Below are positions 8,761-14,971 of a stretch of DNA of 64,000 nt, one piece after another. Origin of the DNA: Pectobacterium aroidearum (lineage in GTDB: Bacteria > Pseudomonadota > Gammaproteobacteria > Enterobacterales > Enterobacteriaceae). Below the pieces are notes generated by a model, which did not search any database, was not told the origin of the DNA, and saw only the letters and a program-made list of their open reading frames with translations. The position numbers and the translations under genes were made by a program. The stretch spans positions 3,224,001 through 3,288,000 of the forward strand of contig NZ_CP166097.1 in the NCBI RefSeq assembly GCF_041228105.1. Direction: 5' to 3'. Each line of letters begins with the position of its first letter. The first letter of the stretch is position 1.

Positions 8761-8946
8761 TCAGTCTTCCTCACCGTTCTCACGTTTTATCTGTTCGCTG
8801 GCTTCATCCAGCCAGCGTTCAAAGTCGTCCAGTTCCAGCGCATCAATCTCACTCGGCTGAAAGCGAAACCATCTCGCCAGCAGAGCCTGCGCTTTCCACA
8901 GCAGCGCTGGCTGCGTTATCCAGCCCAAGTAGCTGTTGAAATCGTT
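8761..8946 (-). CDS. Tail assembly protein E', read by frameshift from E
   Basis: The frame continues E in a different register and has no convincing start of its own. The C-terminal part (LLARWFRFQPSEIDALELDD then FERWLDEA) has the GpE-family pattern of small tail proteins with a W/F-rich xFHWxPS-like core. Relative to E this frame is +1 (equal to -2); in P2 the shift is -1. A perfect -2 slip is possible on the A5 run at 8945-8949 (Lys AAA to AAA), giving E residues 1-75 plus 61, 136 residues in all (P2 E+E' is 142). A +1 slip at the downstream CTT GGG is an alternative. The coordinates assume the A5 site. Confidence 0.7.
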   Translation of the reverse strand, partial: NDFNSYLGWITQPALLWKAQALLARWFRFQPSEIDALELDDFERWLDEASEQIKRENGEED

Positions 8947-9169
8947 TTTGCAGCGCCATGTAGTCCTGCGCGTCCATCTCATCAATGTCTTCCGGCACCA
9001 GACCGGTCATGCGCGACAGTAGCGCGTCGTCCCAGTTGCTTGGGTCATCGCTGATTTTTTTCACCGCTTTGATGTCTTTGACTTTCAGACGCTTGAGTGA
9101 AATGGAGTCCACGCGTTGACCGGCAGAAGTGGTGTAAGGGAATTGCAGAGAATAAGTTTCAGTGTGCAT
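8849..9169 (-). CDS. Tail assembly chaperone E
   Basis: 106 residues from ATG 9169, with AGGAG upstream. It matches the tail assembly chaperone E group (SISLKRLKVKDIKAVKKISD, then DPSNWDDALLSRMTGLVPED). With the frameshift product it coats the tape measure while the tube polymerises; neither is expected in the final particle. E' overlaps its last ~30 codons. Confidence 0.82.
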   Translation of the reverse strand: MHTETYSLQFPYTTSAGQRVDSISLKRLKVKDIKAVKKISDDPSNWDDALLSRMTGLVPEDIDEMDAQDYMALQKRFQQLLGLDNAASAAVESAGSAGEMVSLSAE

Positions 9170-9265
9170 AACGGCTCCTTAGTAAATGTCGGGAGCAGTA
9201 TCGCGTGCGGCGAGGAATAACGATTTTAAAGTGAATTAGAAAACGAAAGCGGCAGACATGAGAAA

Positions 9266-9279
9266 GGGGCCGAAGCCCC
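9266..9279 (-). terminator. UUCG-tetraloop hairpin after ferredoxin-like gene
   Basis: On the minus strand GGGGC-TTCG-GCCCC is followed by TTTCT, 21 bp after the ferredoxin-like stop at 9301. The cUUCGg loop is a very stable terminator loop; the T-run is short. Confidence 0.6.
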
Positions 9280-9300
9280 TGATGCAAAACGTGTAAATAT

Positions 9301-9612
9301 TTATACGGTTCCCGGAACCCAACCCTGGAATTCATCTTCCGCAAAAAACCTTACAATACAGTCAGTTAAAGGGTATGAGGTGTCCGTCAGAAAGAATCCA
9401 GCAGCTTTCTGATCATCATCTAAATAAAAGCCATCACTTTGATCAACTTGACCAGAAATTAAACGAGCGACAGACGATGAATCCGAACCAGAACGACCAG
9501 CATATGGCAAGTTATACCCCGCATCTTCTGCCGCCTTCAAAATATACGTATCATCAGGACACTGAAAATGGATCTGATTTTCAAAATCGATAATGTCATA
9601 AATCTTAGCCAT
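9301..9612 (-). CDS. Plant-type ferredoxin-like protein lacking all four cluster cysteines
   Basis: 103 residues from ATG 9612 (GAGG 8 bases upstream). It follows plant/cyanobacterial [2Fe-2S] ferredoxin almost end to end: FQCPDDTYILKAAEDAG, LPYAGRSGSDSSS, GQVDQSDGFYLDDDQ, AGFFLTDTSYPLTDC, then an acidic AEDEF. Residues 39, 44, 47 and 77, where spinach ferredoxin has its cluster cysteines, are Gly, Asp, Ser and Asp. The fold is probably kept but no cluster can bind. The remaining Cys18 and Cys85 are not ligand positions. The gene is AT-richer than its neighbours and has a hairpin on each side, like a phage moron. Pectobacterium is known to use ferredoxin domains in pectocins and to import plant ferredoxin through FusA; a link here is inference. 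It could be a tail ornament, a regulator or cargo. Confidence 0.82.
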   Translation of the reverse strand: MAKIYDIIDFENQIHFQCPDDTYILKAAEDAGYNLPYAGRSGSDSSSVARLISGQVDQSDGFYLDDDQKAAGFFLTDTSYPLTDCIVRFFAEDEFQGWVPGTV

Positions 9613-9637
9613 AACAACCTCACTAATTGATAGAAAC

Positions 9638-9656
9638 GCCCGCCCCACTGACGGGC
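9638..9656 (-). terminator. Hairpin after tube gene
   Basis: GCCCG and CGGGC pair around a 9-base loop between the tube stop (9669) and the ferredoxin-like start (9612). Only TTTC follows on the minus strand, so termination would be partial; it may cap the very abundant tube and sheath message. Confidence 0.45.
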
Positions 9657-9668
9657 CTGGAAGATAAA

Positions 9669-10193
9669 TTAACCGCCGATATTGGCGCGGTAGCTGTTCA
9701 GTTGATCCACGCCGCCCACCATGAAGATGTTGGACATGTAATCCAGCTCCAGCAGGTCTTCACCGTTCATCACCTGTTTGATGTAGGTGCAGTTGAACGC
9801 GCTGCTGAAATCCGGGTTTTCGTGCTGCTTGAACGTGCCCAGCGGATTCTTTTTGAACATGATGGTCATGTACGTCACCAGCGGCACTTCTTCGATACGC
9901 CCCTGAGAGCCGTAGCGTTCCACGCTGGAGCGACACTGTAGCGCCAGCGACTGGTACGGATTCGCTGCCGCCAGCATCGCTTCGCGATAGAAGGAGTTCC
10001 ATTTGATCTCGCCTTCCAGCTTGTCGAAGCCCGCAGGCAGTTCGATCTTGCCGACCATGCCCAGCGCCTTGTGCTCCTGCATAATCATGGAGACATCTGG
10101 CAGTTTGATTTCCTGCGCACGCCCCAGCAGGTTAGTGCCGTTGATGTAGATGTTGGCGTTAGTAATACGGTTTACTTCAATTTTCCCGGCCAT
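9669..10193 (-). CDS. Major tail tube protein (FII)
   Basis: 174 residues (P2 FII 172), ATG at 10193 overlapping the sheath stop by one base. Family features: ITNANIYINGTNLLGRAQEI at the N-terminus and GFDKLEGEIKWNSFYREAML in the middle. It forms the inner tube driven through the target envelope. It directly follows the sheath gene, the standard order. Confidence 0.92.
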   Translation of the reverse strand: MAGKIEVNRITNANIYINGTNLLGRAQEIKLPDVSMIMQEHKALGMVGKIELPAGFDKLEGEIKWNSFYREAMLAAANPYQSLALQCRSSVERYGSQGRIEEVPLVTYMTIMFKKNPLGTFKQHENPDFSSAFNCTYIKQVMNGEDLLELDYMSNIFMVGGVDQLNSYRANIGG

Positions 10194-11620
10194 CAGTTAG
10201 TGCCCTCCAGCGTTACCAGGTATTCCGAGGTGATCTCCGTCTCAAAGGTCAGACGCTCAAGCGGCGGCGGCGGAGTGAATTTGTAGTTAAGCAACAGGTG
10301 CCCTGCCGCCAGCTCGGTTTGCTCGTTACGCGCGGCATCGAACCAGCACTTGAAGCCCAGCAGTGCACCGTCACCGATCAGCTTGCGACCGTAGGCGTTG
10401 ACCGATTCCACCAGCGCATCGATCAGCGCCTGATTGATCGGCATATCGATGTACTGCTGGCTGAAGTAACGGATGGATTCGTTAATCACATCGCCAGTGC
10501 GACGCACGTTTTCGAAGTTCTTCATGTGCGTCACGGTTGGCCAGGCTGCGGTGCGGTTGCCCCACAGACGCAATCCAGAACCGTAGCTGTTGAAAATGGT
10601 GCTGATGCCCTGCTCGTTCAGCAGGTTCACTTCGCTCTGCGGATCGTCAATCATTGCGGACAGCTGGCGCTCTACGCCGGTGATCCCTTTGATTTCCTGA
10701 TTGGACGACGACCACCAGAAACCTTTCTCCAGATCGACTTTGGCACGCAGGCCGGCAGCACGTGCCGACAGCGGTTCCAGACGTTCGCTGTTGGTTTCCG
10801 CGTCGTACACTTTTACGTGTGGATAGCACAGACGAGCGCGTTCAGAGCTGGTGTTGAAGTTGATCGTGCCTTCCGGGCCACGGCCGCTCAGCGCCTGCGC
10901 AAAGGTGGTACCGATTGGCGCATCGACGTAGGCAATCGCGCCCAGTTTGTCCGCCAACGCGATCAGCTCGGTCGTTACGCTGTTTTGCGTACAGAACACC
11001 GGCGAAATCAGAATCTTGGCAAAGAAGCCGTACAGGTTGTAGGTATCGTTCAGCAGCTTCATACCGGTGCGTTTGCCCGCGGCATTGATGCTGCCGATGA
11101 TGTCGGCAGCAGTCACTTTCGTGACATCAGCAAAGTCATAAGACGCGTTGACCACAGCGGCGGCATCGATATTTTTACCCAGATTTTTCAGGACGCCGGT
11201 TTGCGCATCCAGCGTATAATCCTGACCTTCAACAAACGGCTGACCGCCTTCTGCCGCCGTCAGGACCAGCTTGGCAACCACGCGGTTAGCCAGTTGCGCC
11301 GTACCGGTCGCTTTGTCAAAGGTGACTTTTTCTGCGCTCACCGATGATTTGTGTTTCGCCGGATCCAGCACGTTGATAACCAGAACCGTACCCGCGCCAT
11401 GATCGTAAATCGCATCCAGCGCCTGCGGGATGGTATAACCGCCGAATTGGCTACCAAACTGCGCCGCGTCCTTTTCGGACAGGCACAGCGTAACGTCATT
11501 GACTGCACCCTGCGGCGCCGTACCAATCAACCCAATTACCGCAGATTTGACGGTTTTCACCGGACGAGCACCGGTTTCAACTTCAATCGTTTCTACACCG
11601 TGTAAATAATTAGCGGCCAA
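10193..11620 (-). CDS. Tail sheath protein (FI)
   Basis: 475 residues (P2 FI 396). The start is a TTG at 11620 with GGAGGT 5 bases upstream; MAANYLHGVETIEVETGARP is the expected sheath N-terminus and no ATG lies near. The C-terminal third has the conserved sheath core (WPTVTHMKNFENVRRTGDVI, then ESIRYFSQQYID). Contraction of this protein drives the tube. It overlaps the DUF2635 gene by 11 bp. Confidence 0.93.
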   Translation of the reverse strand: MAANYLHGVETIEVETGARPVKTVKSAVIGLIGTAPQGAVNDVTLCLSEKDAAQFGSQFGGYTIPQALDAIYDHGAGTVLVINVLDPAKHKSSVSAEKVTFDKATGTAQLANRVVAKLVLTAAEGGQPFVEGQDYTLDAQTGVLKNLGKNIDAAAVVNASYDFADVTKVTAADIIGSINAAGKRTGMKLLNDTYNLYGFFAKILISPVFCTQNSVTTELIALADKLGAIAYVDAPIGTTFAQALSGRGPEGTINFNTSSERARLCYPHVKVYDAETNSERLEPLSARAAGLRAKVDLEKGFWWSSSNQEIKGITGVERQLSAMIDDPQSEVNLLNEQGISTIFNSYGSGLRLWGNRTAAWPTVTHMKNFENVRRTGDVINESIRYFSQQYIDMPINQALIDALVESVNAYGRKLIGDGALLGFKCWFDAARNEQTELAAGHLLLNYKFTPPPPLERLTFETEITSEYLVTLEGTN

Positions 11621-11807
11621 GGGTCACCTCCGTTTCGCTATCAGCCAGATTCTGACCTGCGACAGGCAGCAAATAGCCCAGCGCGATCAGCGTTTTCACG
11701 TACTCATGATCTGCTGGCAGTTCAGTCACCTGAGCGGGCCAAAGCAGAATTTCCTGACCATCTGCCAGCGTGACGCCGCTGGCGGGGCCGGTATAGCGAT
11801 ACTTCAT
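11610..11807 (-). CDS. DUF2635 small tail protein
   Basis: 65 residues, ATG 11807. The motif content (LLWPAQVTELPADHEYVKTL, then ALGYL) matches DUF2635 proteins, which in Mu-like tails sit directly before the sheath gene. Function unknown. It overlaps gp37-like by 4 bp and the sheath by 11 bp. P2 has no such gene, so this end of the cluster is Mu-like. Confidence 0.75.
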   Translation of the reverse strand: MKYRYTGPASGVTLADGQEILLWPAQVTELPADHEYVKTLIALGYLLPVAGQNLADSETEVTLGR

Positions 11808-12271
11808 GCGTCTTTCTCCTCATAATTAACCGTGGTAAGCAGCGGACCATCCGTCTGCTCGCGGTCTTCGATAAACAGGGTTTCAGTGGTGCAATCGATG
11901 GCGTAATGCCAGCGTCCTTCGGTGTAACCCACGTAGCGGTCACGAACTAACCGGATACCGCGATGGCAGTCAGGCAGTCGGTATCCTCCCAACGCCTGAC
12001 GGACGGTATCGAGCGTAGCCAGCACACCATCTGCACCATCCAGCTCCGGTAACAGCACGGCAACCATCAGCCGTGGCCGCTGCGTCTGAACCGGAGAATC
12101 CACATCTTCCGGTGCGGAAAATTCGGAGCCGCGATATCCCACCAGCACATCACCGAGCGTCAGACGATCGGGCTCGCTCAGAATGTTTTCTGGGCAAGAC
12201 GCGATCCGCCGCGTCGGTAAGTGCTGCTGGAGGCGGGCTATCACCGCATCGATAATTGGTCTGGTATTCAT
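11804..12271 (-). CDS. Mu gp37-like protein (DUF1834)
   Basis: 155 residues, ATG 12271. It shows the Gp37/DUF1834 outline: IIDAVIARLQQHLP at the N-terminus, RPRLMVAVLLPELDGADGVL in the middle, and GIRLVRDRYVGYTEGRWHYA near the end. In Mu the gene lies two before the sheath and is taken to act at the tail terminus. It is the first gene after the terminator at 12450-12471 and so the probable start of the structural operon. Confidence 0.72.
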   Translation of the reverse strand: MNTRPIIDAVIARLQQHLPTRRIASCPENILSEPDRLTLGDVLVGYRGSEFSAPEDVDSPVQTQRPRLMVAVLLPELDGADGVLATLDTVRQALGGYRLPDCHRGIRLVRDRYVGYTEGRWHYAIDCTTETLFIEDREQTDGPLLTTVNYEEKDA

Positions 12272-12449
12272 ATCCGTTCACCCGCTGTTTTGATGGCACA
12301 CTGTTTTAGTGGCACATCGTGTTGATGGCGCTAGTATCCGGATAACGACGGGCTGCGGCTTTTAATCTGTTTTAGAAAAAACAGCGAAGTGATTTATTTG
12401 AAAAAACCGGCTAATACGCTGAAAAATAAAAATTCTTTCGATAAAAAAA
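12272..12449 (-). promoter_or_regulatory. Probable promoter region of tailocin structural operon
   Basis: 178 bp between the lysis terminator and the gp37-like gene with no gene. It holds two tandem 16-bp repeats (12285-12316), a third partial copy CTGTTTTAG at 12367-12375 and AT-rich tracts that could hold the promoter. In Pectobacterium carotovoricin is turned on after DNA damage by RdgB, a Mor/C-like activator; assigning these repeats to RdgB is a guess. Confidence 0.5.
12285..12316. repeat. Two tandem 16-bp repeats before structural genes
   Basis: CTGTTTTGATGGCACA (12285-12300) is followed at once by CTGTTTTAGTGGCACA (12301-12316), differing at two bases. The repeats end 14 bp from the gp37-like start. 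A further CTGTTTTAG lies at 12367-12375. Confidence 0.75.
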
Positions 12450-12471
12450 CGCCAGCACAACCGTGCTGGCG
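12450..12471 (-). terminator. Intrinsic terminator ending the lysis segment
   Basis: CGCCAGCAC and GTGCTGGCG form a perfect 9-bp stem with a 4-base loop; TTTTTTTAT follows on the minus strand. It lies 60 bp after the gp26-like stop and splits the cluster into lysis and structural transcripts. Confidence 0.88.
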
Positions 12472-12531
12472 CAGAGGAATATGACGACACTGGTAACGCG
12501 TAAAGACAGAAGAGAAAGCCATGCAAGGGGA

Positions 12532-12843
12532 TTACCGATCCCAGTATTTTTCCGGTCGAGCGATGCCAACCATACAATCAACGGCATACTCCACGACATC
12601 CACGCCAAGACGGGTGAGATTCGCCAGCCAGACGCCGCCCACCTCCTTGGTCAATACCGCCATCTTGCGATCGGCCAGATAATCCAGTGCATGACGCAGC
12701 TCCGGTTCTGAGGCATCGGCATACAGCCGCTGCATCAGCGCTAGCAGGAACATTTCATTCGCGGTATAAGGTCGCGTTTTGTTTAATGCGATAAGCAAAT
12801 GCCAACGCATCGATTCCTGTCGGATACGCTGCGTATCAGCCAT
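12532..12843 (-). CDS. Mu gp26-like protein
   Basis: 103 residues from ATG 12843. The helical content (RQESMRWHLLIALNKTRPYT) and LRHALDYLADRKMAVLTKEV suggest a winged-helix fold, matching Mu-like gp26 proteins that follow lysis genes. Role unknown. The start overlaps the gp25-like stop by 8 bp. The open frame extends upstream only through the neighbour's sequence. Confidence 0.6.
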   Translation of the reverse strand: MADTQRIRQESMRWHLLIALNKTRPYTANEMFLLALMQRLYADASEPELRHALDYLADRKMAVLTKEVGGVWLANLTRLGVDVVEYAVDCMVGIARPEKYWDR

Positions 12844-13165
12844 GATTGCCTCCCGAATACCGCTGCTGCACCAATTCCAGCTTGTTATAAAGCGCATCCA
12901 GCTTGGCTTCGATGACCGTCTGACCACGGATGTAATCCTCACGTCGTACGTAGATCAGTGGTAAGTCAGCACGAAATTCCAGAAACTCACGCTCCAGTCG
13001 CGTCCACCCTTGCTCACTCTTCTGACGTGCATTTTCCAGGGCGGCAAAACGCTCGTTCAGTCGCTTTTCAATCTGCGTAAGCAGAATCCGCCCGGCGGCA
13101 AACAGGAAGCTCATAAATGACAACAGCAGGCCGACCAGCGACCAGAATTCCACTTCAATCTTCAC
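12836..13165 (-). CDS. Mu gp25-like membrane-anchored protein (DUF2730 type)
   Basis: 109 residues, GTG at 13165. One N-terminal membrane helix (FWSLVGLLLSFMSFLFAAGR) is followed by a coiled-coil (RLNERFAALENARQKSEQGW and after). Mu gp25/DUF2730 proteins have this layout and the same place after lysis genes. It overlaps Rz by 11 bp. Function unknown; it may help envelope disruption. Confidence 0.6.
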   Translation of the reverse strand: MKIEVEFWSLVGLLLSFMSFLFAAGRILLTQIEKRLNERFAALENARQKSEQGWTRLEREFLEFRADLPLIYVRREDYIRGQTVIEAKLDALYNKLELVQQRYSGGNHG

Positions 13166-13829
13166 GTGTTACCTCCCCTGCCTGTTGTAGCGCTTCGATG
13201 TAATCCAGCAGCGCATTAACCTGCGCGCTTAGTGCCTGATAGCGCTCTCCGTTGTCACTGATGTTGGCGAGAATATCGCGCTGGGAGATGCCTGAAGGCT
13301 GTAGTTCGGCGTCAGCGGTTGCGCCGGAACCGGACGCTGCGCCAGTGCGGCGGGCAGCGGTGGTAACGTCTGTGGCACCGTCGGCGGACAAACCGAAAGC
13401 GGCGTTGTAGTACTGCACGAAGCCACGAGTAAACACGCACTGCACAGGCTGAGCCTTGCCTTTTTCGTCAATGTATTGCTGAGTAACATGATCGATTTTC
13501 CGTTGCAGGGCGGCGTTATCCGCCGCCAGTTTTTGACGCGCTGCGACATAGCGCCGTTCGAGTTGATTCCCACGCTCTACCTGCTGCTGGTATTGTTCCG
13601 CCGCCGCACGTAATAACTGATTCTGGGTTTCGGCCTGCTGTTGCTGTAGCAAATTGAATGCCGCCTGCTGTTTTGCCAGCGCGGCATCCCCCAATGCTTG
13701 CGCCAGTTGATAACCCTGATTACGACCGGTCAGATAAATCGCGAGTAGCAGCACAACGGCAAGCAGAACGGTGACCACACGTGGTGAAAAAAAGGATTTC
13801 AGGCTAGTAAGAAACAGGTTATTCCACAC
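13155..13829 (-). CDS. Rz-like inner-membrane spanin
   Basis: 224 residues, GTG at 13829 overlapping the transglycosylase stop by 11 bp. One membrane helix (VVTVLLAVVLLLAIYL) is followed by a long Gln-rich coiled-coil (FNLLQQQQAETQNQLL) reaching the periplasm, the i-spanin layout. The gene carries an Rz1 frame inside it. With Rz1 it fuses inner and outer membranes at lysis, the step that releases tailocins. Confidence 0.82.
   Translation of the reverse strand: MWNNLFLTSLKSFFSPRVVTVLLAVVLLLAIYLTGRNQGYQLAQALGDAALAKQQAAFNLLQQQQAETQNQLLRAAAEQYQQQVERGNQLERRYVAARQKLAADNAALQRKIDHVTQQYIDEKGKAQPVQCVFTRGFVQYYNAAFGLSADGATDVTTAARRTGAASGSGATADAELQPSGISQRDILANISDNGERYQALSAQVNALLDYIEALQQAGEVTRED
13229..13489 (-). 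CDS. Rz1-like outer-membrane lipoprotein spanin, embedded in Rz
   Basis: 86 residues from ATG 13489, wholly inside Rz in another frame. It has a signal peptide ending in the lipobox LVASC (Cys at residue 25) and a Pro-rich mature part (CPPTVPQTLPPLPAALAQRP), the classic Rz1 signature. The frame is open further upstream but only this ATG gives a signal peptide. Its partner is Rz. Confidence 0.82.
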   Translation of the reverse strand: MLLSNTLTKKARLSLCSACLLVASCSTTTPLSVCPPTVPQTLPPLPAALAQRPVPAQPLTPNYSLQASPSAIFSPTSVTTESAIRH

Positions 13830-14430
13830 AGCTCGCCCTCCCCCAACTCAGATACCGTGGTGCCAGCTGATGCAGAATGCGGTCGGGATAGTGACGGTTC
13901 TCACGCCAGTTGGCGGCGCTGCGCCCGGCATTGACGGTTTCCACATGACCGAACCAGCGAAGGATGTCTTTCTCGGCGATCTTCGCGCGCTGTTTATCAC
14001 GCTGTAACCAACCAAGCCCGCCGTTGTAGGACGACAAGGTCATTGCCATGCGTTCGCAATCATTGCTGGCGCTGATTCGCGTCCATAGCCAGTGGTCATA
14101 GCCTGTCAGAGCACGGATAGCCCAGGCTGGATTAAACGGTTGATTTGCGCGAAGTTCAGGAACAATACCGCTAAACCAGTCAGCGGTTGTCGGCATAAAC
14201 TGCGCCAGCCCCTGTGCGCCGACGGGAGAGACAGCACGTGGATTCCAGCCACTTTCCTGATGCAGCTGCGCGGCAAAGTCCGCAATCGGGGCATTCATGC
14301 CCCAATCCAGCCGTGCGCTACGGATAACATCACTGCGGTACGTCTGCGCGGCACGAGGGATCGTGTCAGCGCAGGCCGCAGCACTAAAAAATATCGGGCT
14401 AAAAAGCAGCGTGATGAAAAGGTAGCGCAT
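13819..14430 (-). CDS. Secreted lytic transglycosylase (tailocin endolysin)
   Basis: 203 residues with an N-terminal signal (LFITLLFSPIFFSAAACADT). SLT-type motifs are clear: FAAQLHQESGWNP with the catalytic Glu (~residue 59), SPVGAQGLAQFMPTTA and SSYNGG. It cuts murein between MurNAc and GlcNAc. The signal suggests export by Sec or as a SAR-type protein. The start lies 1 bp after the holin stop. Confidence 0.87.
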   Translation of the reverse strand: MRYLFITLLFSPIFFSAAACADTIPRAAQTYRSDVIRSARLDWGMNAPIADFAAQLHQESGWNPRAVSPVGAQGLAQFMPTTADWFSGIVPELRANQPFNPAWAIRALTGYDHWLWTRISASNDCERMAMTLSSYNGGLGWLQRDKQRAKIAEKDILRWFGHVETVNAGRSAANWRENRHYPDRILHQLAPRYLSWGRASCVE

Positions 14431-14431
14431 A

Positions 14432-14761
14432 TCACAACCCCATCGCTACGCCGATGCAGACAGCGGACACAATCAGCGCACGCCGCAACATCGCCGCGGC
14501 AAAGACGGTGTGGTGGCCGTCCCGAACCGGGAAGCGTCCGCGCGGCGCAGGTTCATCCCCTTGTTCGAGGAACAAACCGGGACGCGCTTTAGGAAACAGC
14601 GAGCGATCCAGCCAATAGCCTAATACTGCGGCGAGTGAAATAAGCGAGAGCTTATAGACGGTGACGGGAAGCTGCTGCGGTGAAATCAGCCCGATAACAG
14701 CAAAGAGGAAAGCGGATGTCACAATCCAGCCGGTAAGACGCGGTTTTTTGATTTTTTTCAC
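14432..14761 (-). CDS. Putative holin
   Basis: 109 residues, GTG at 14761 with AGGAGG 7 bases upstream. It has a basic N-terminus and three hydrophobic segments (~11-28, ~35-50, ~87-108: WIVTSAFLFAVIGLI, LSLISLAAVLGYWL, ALIVSAVCIGVAMGL). Size, segments and place before the lytic enzyme point to a holin, but no holin family motif can be named. It is the first gene of the lysis segment. Confidence 0.65.
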   Translation of the reverse strand: MKKIKKPRLTGWIVTSAFLFAVIGLISPQQLPVTVYKLSLISLAAVLGYWLDRSLFPKARPGLFLEQGDEPAPRGRFPVRDGHHTVFAAAMLRRALIVSAVCIGVAMGL

Positions 14762-14854
14762 AATAAAGCCTCCTGATAAGAACGGAGGCCATTATGCAAA
14801 ATGAGGATGCTTTATGATTTTAAAGGAGTTTAAGTATTCCTGAGACGCAATACC

Positions 14855-14962
14855 CTACAGAATTGAACCATTTATCGTCGCCCGGTATTCGCCATACTTC
14901 ACGTTACCGGTATAGACGTCTCCGCTGACAAAATCATATCCGATTACTGATAGATGATTTTT
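14855..14962 (-). pseudogene. Possible remnant of a coding sequence, 35 codons without a start
   Basis: Between holin and prtF a stop-to-stop frame reads protein-like (SVIGYDFVSGDVYTGNVKYG, EYRATINGSIL) but has no start codon. It may be the 3' scrap of a gene lost when the tailocin joined the prt locus, or chance. The rest of the 210-bp gap must hold the lysis promoter. Confidence 0.3.
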
Positions 14963-14971
14963 TCATCGGCT

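Noticed and set aside
8882..8982. Independent ATG start for E' at 8982
   Set aside because: The N-terminus it would give (MRWTRRTTWRCKN) looks like out-of-frame E sequence and no ribosome site precedes it.
9375..9593. Plus-strand open frame opposite the ferredoxin-like gene
   Set aside because: No start site context and a weak protein pattern; the minus-strand product matches ferredoxin along its length.
10298..11347. Long plus-strand open frame (349 codons) opposite the sheath gene
   Set aside because: It is a mirror of the sheath reading frame with His/Arg/Gln-rich content and no ribosome site; the sheath is certain.
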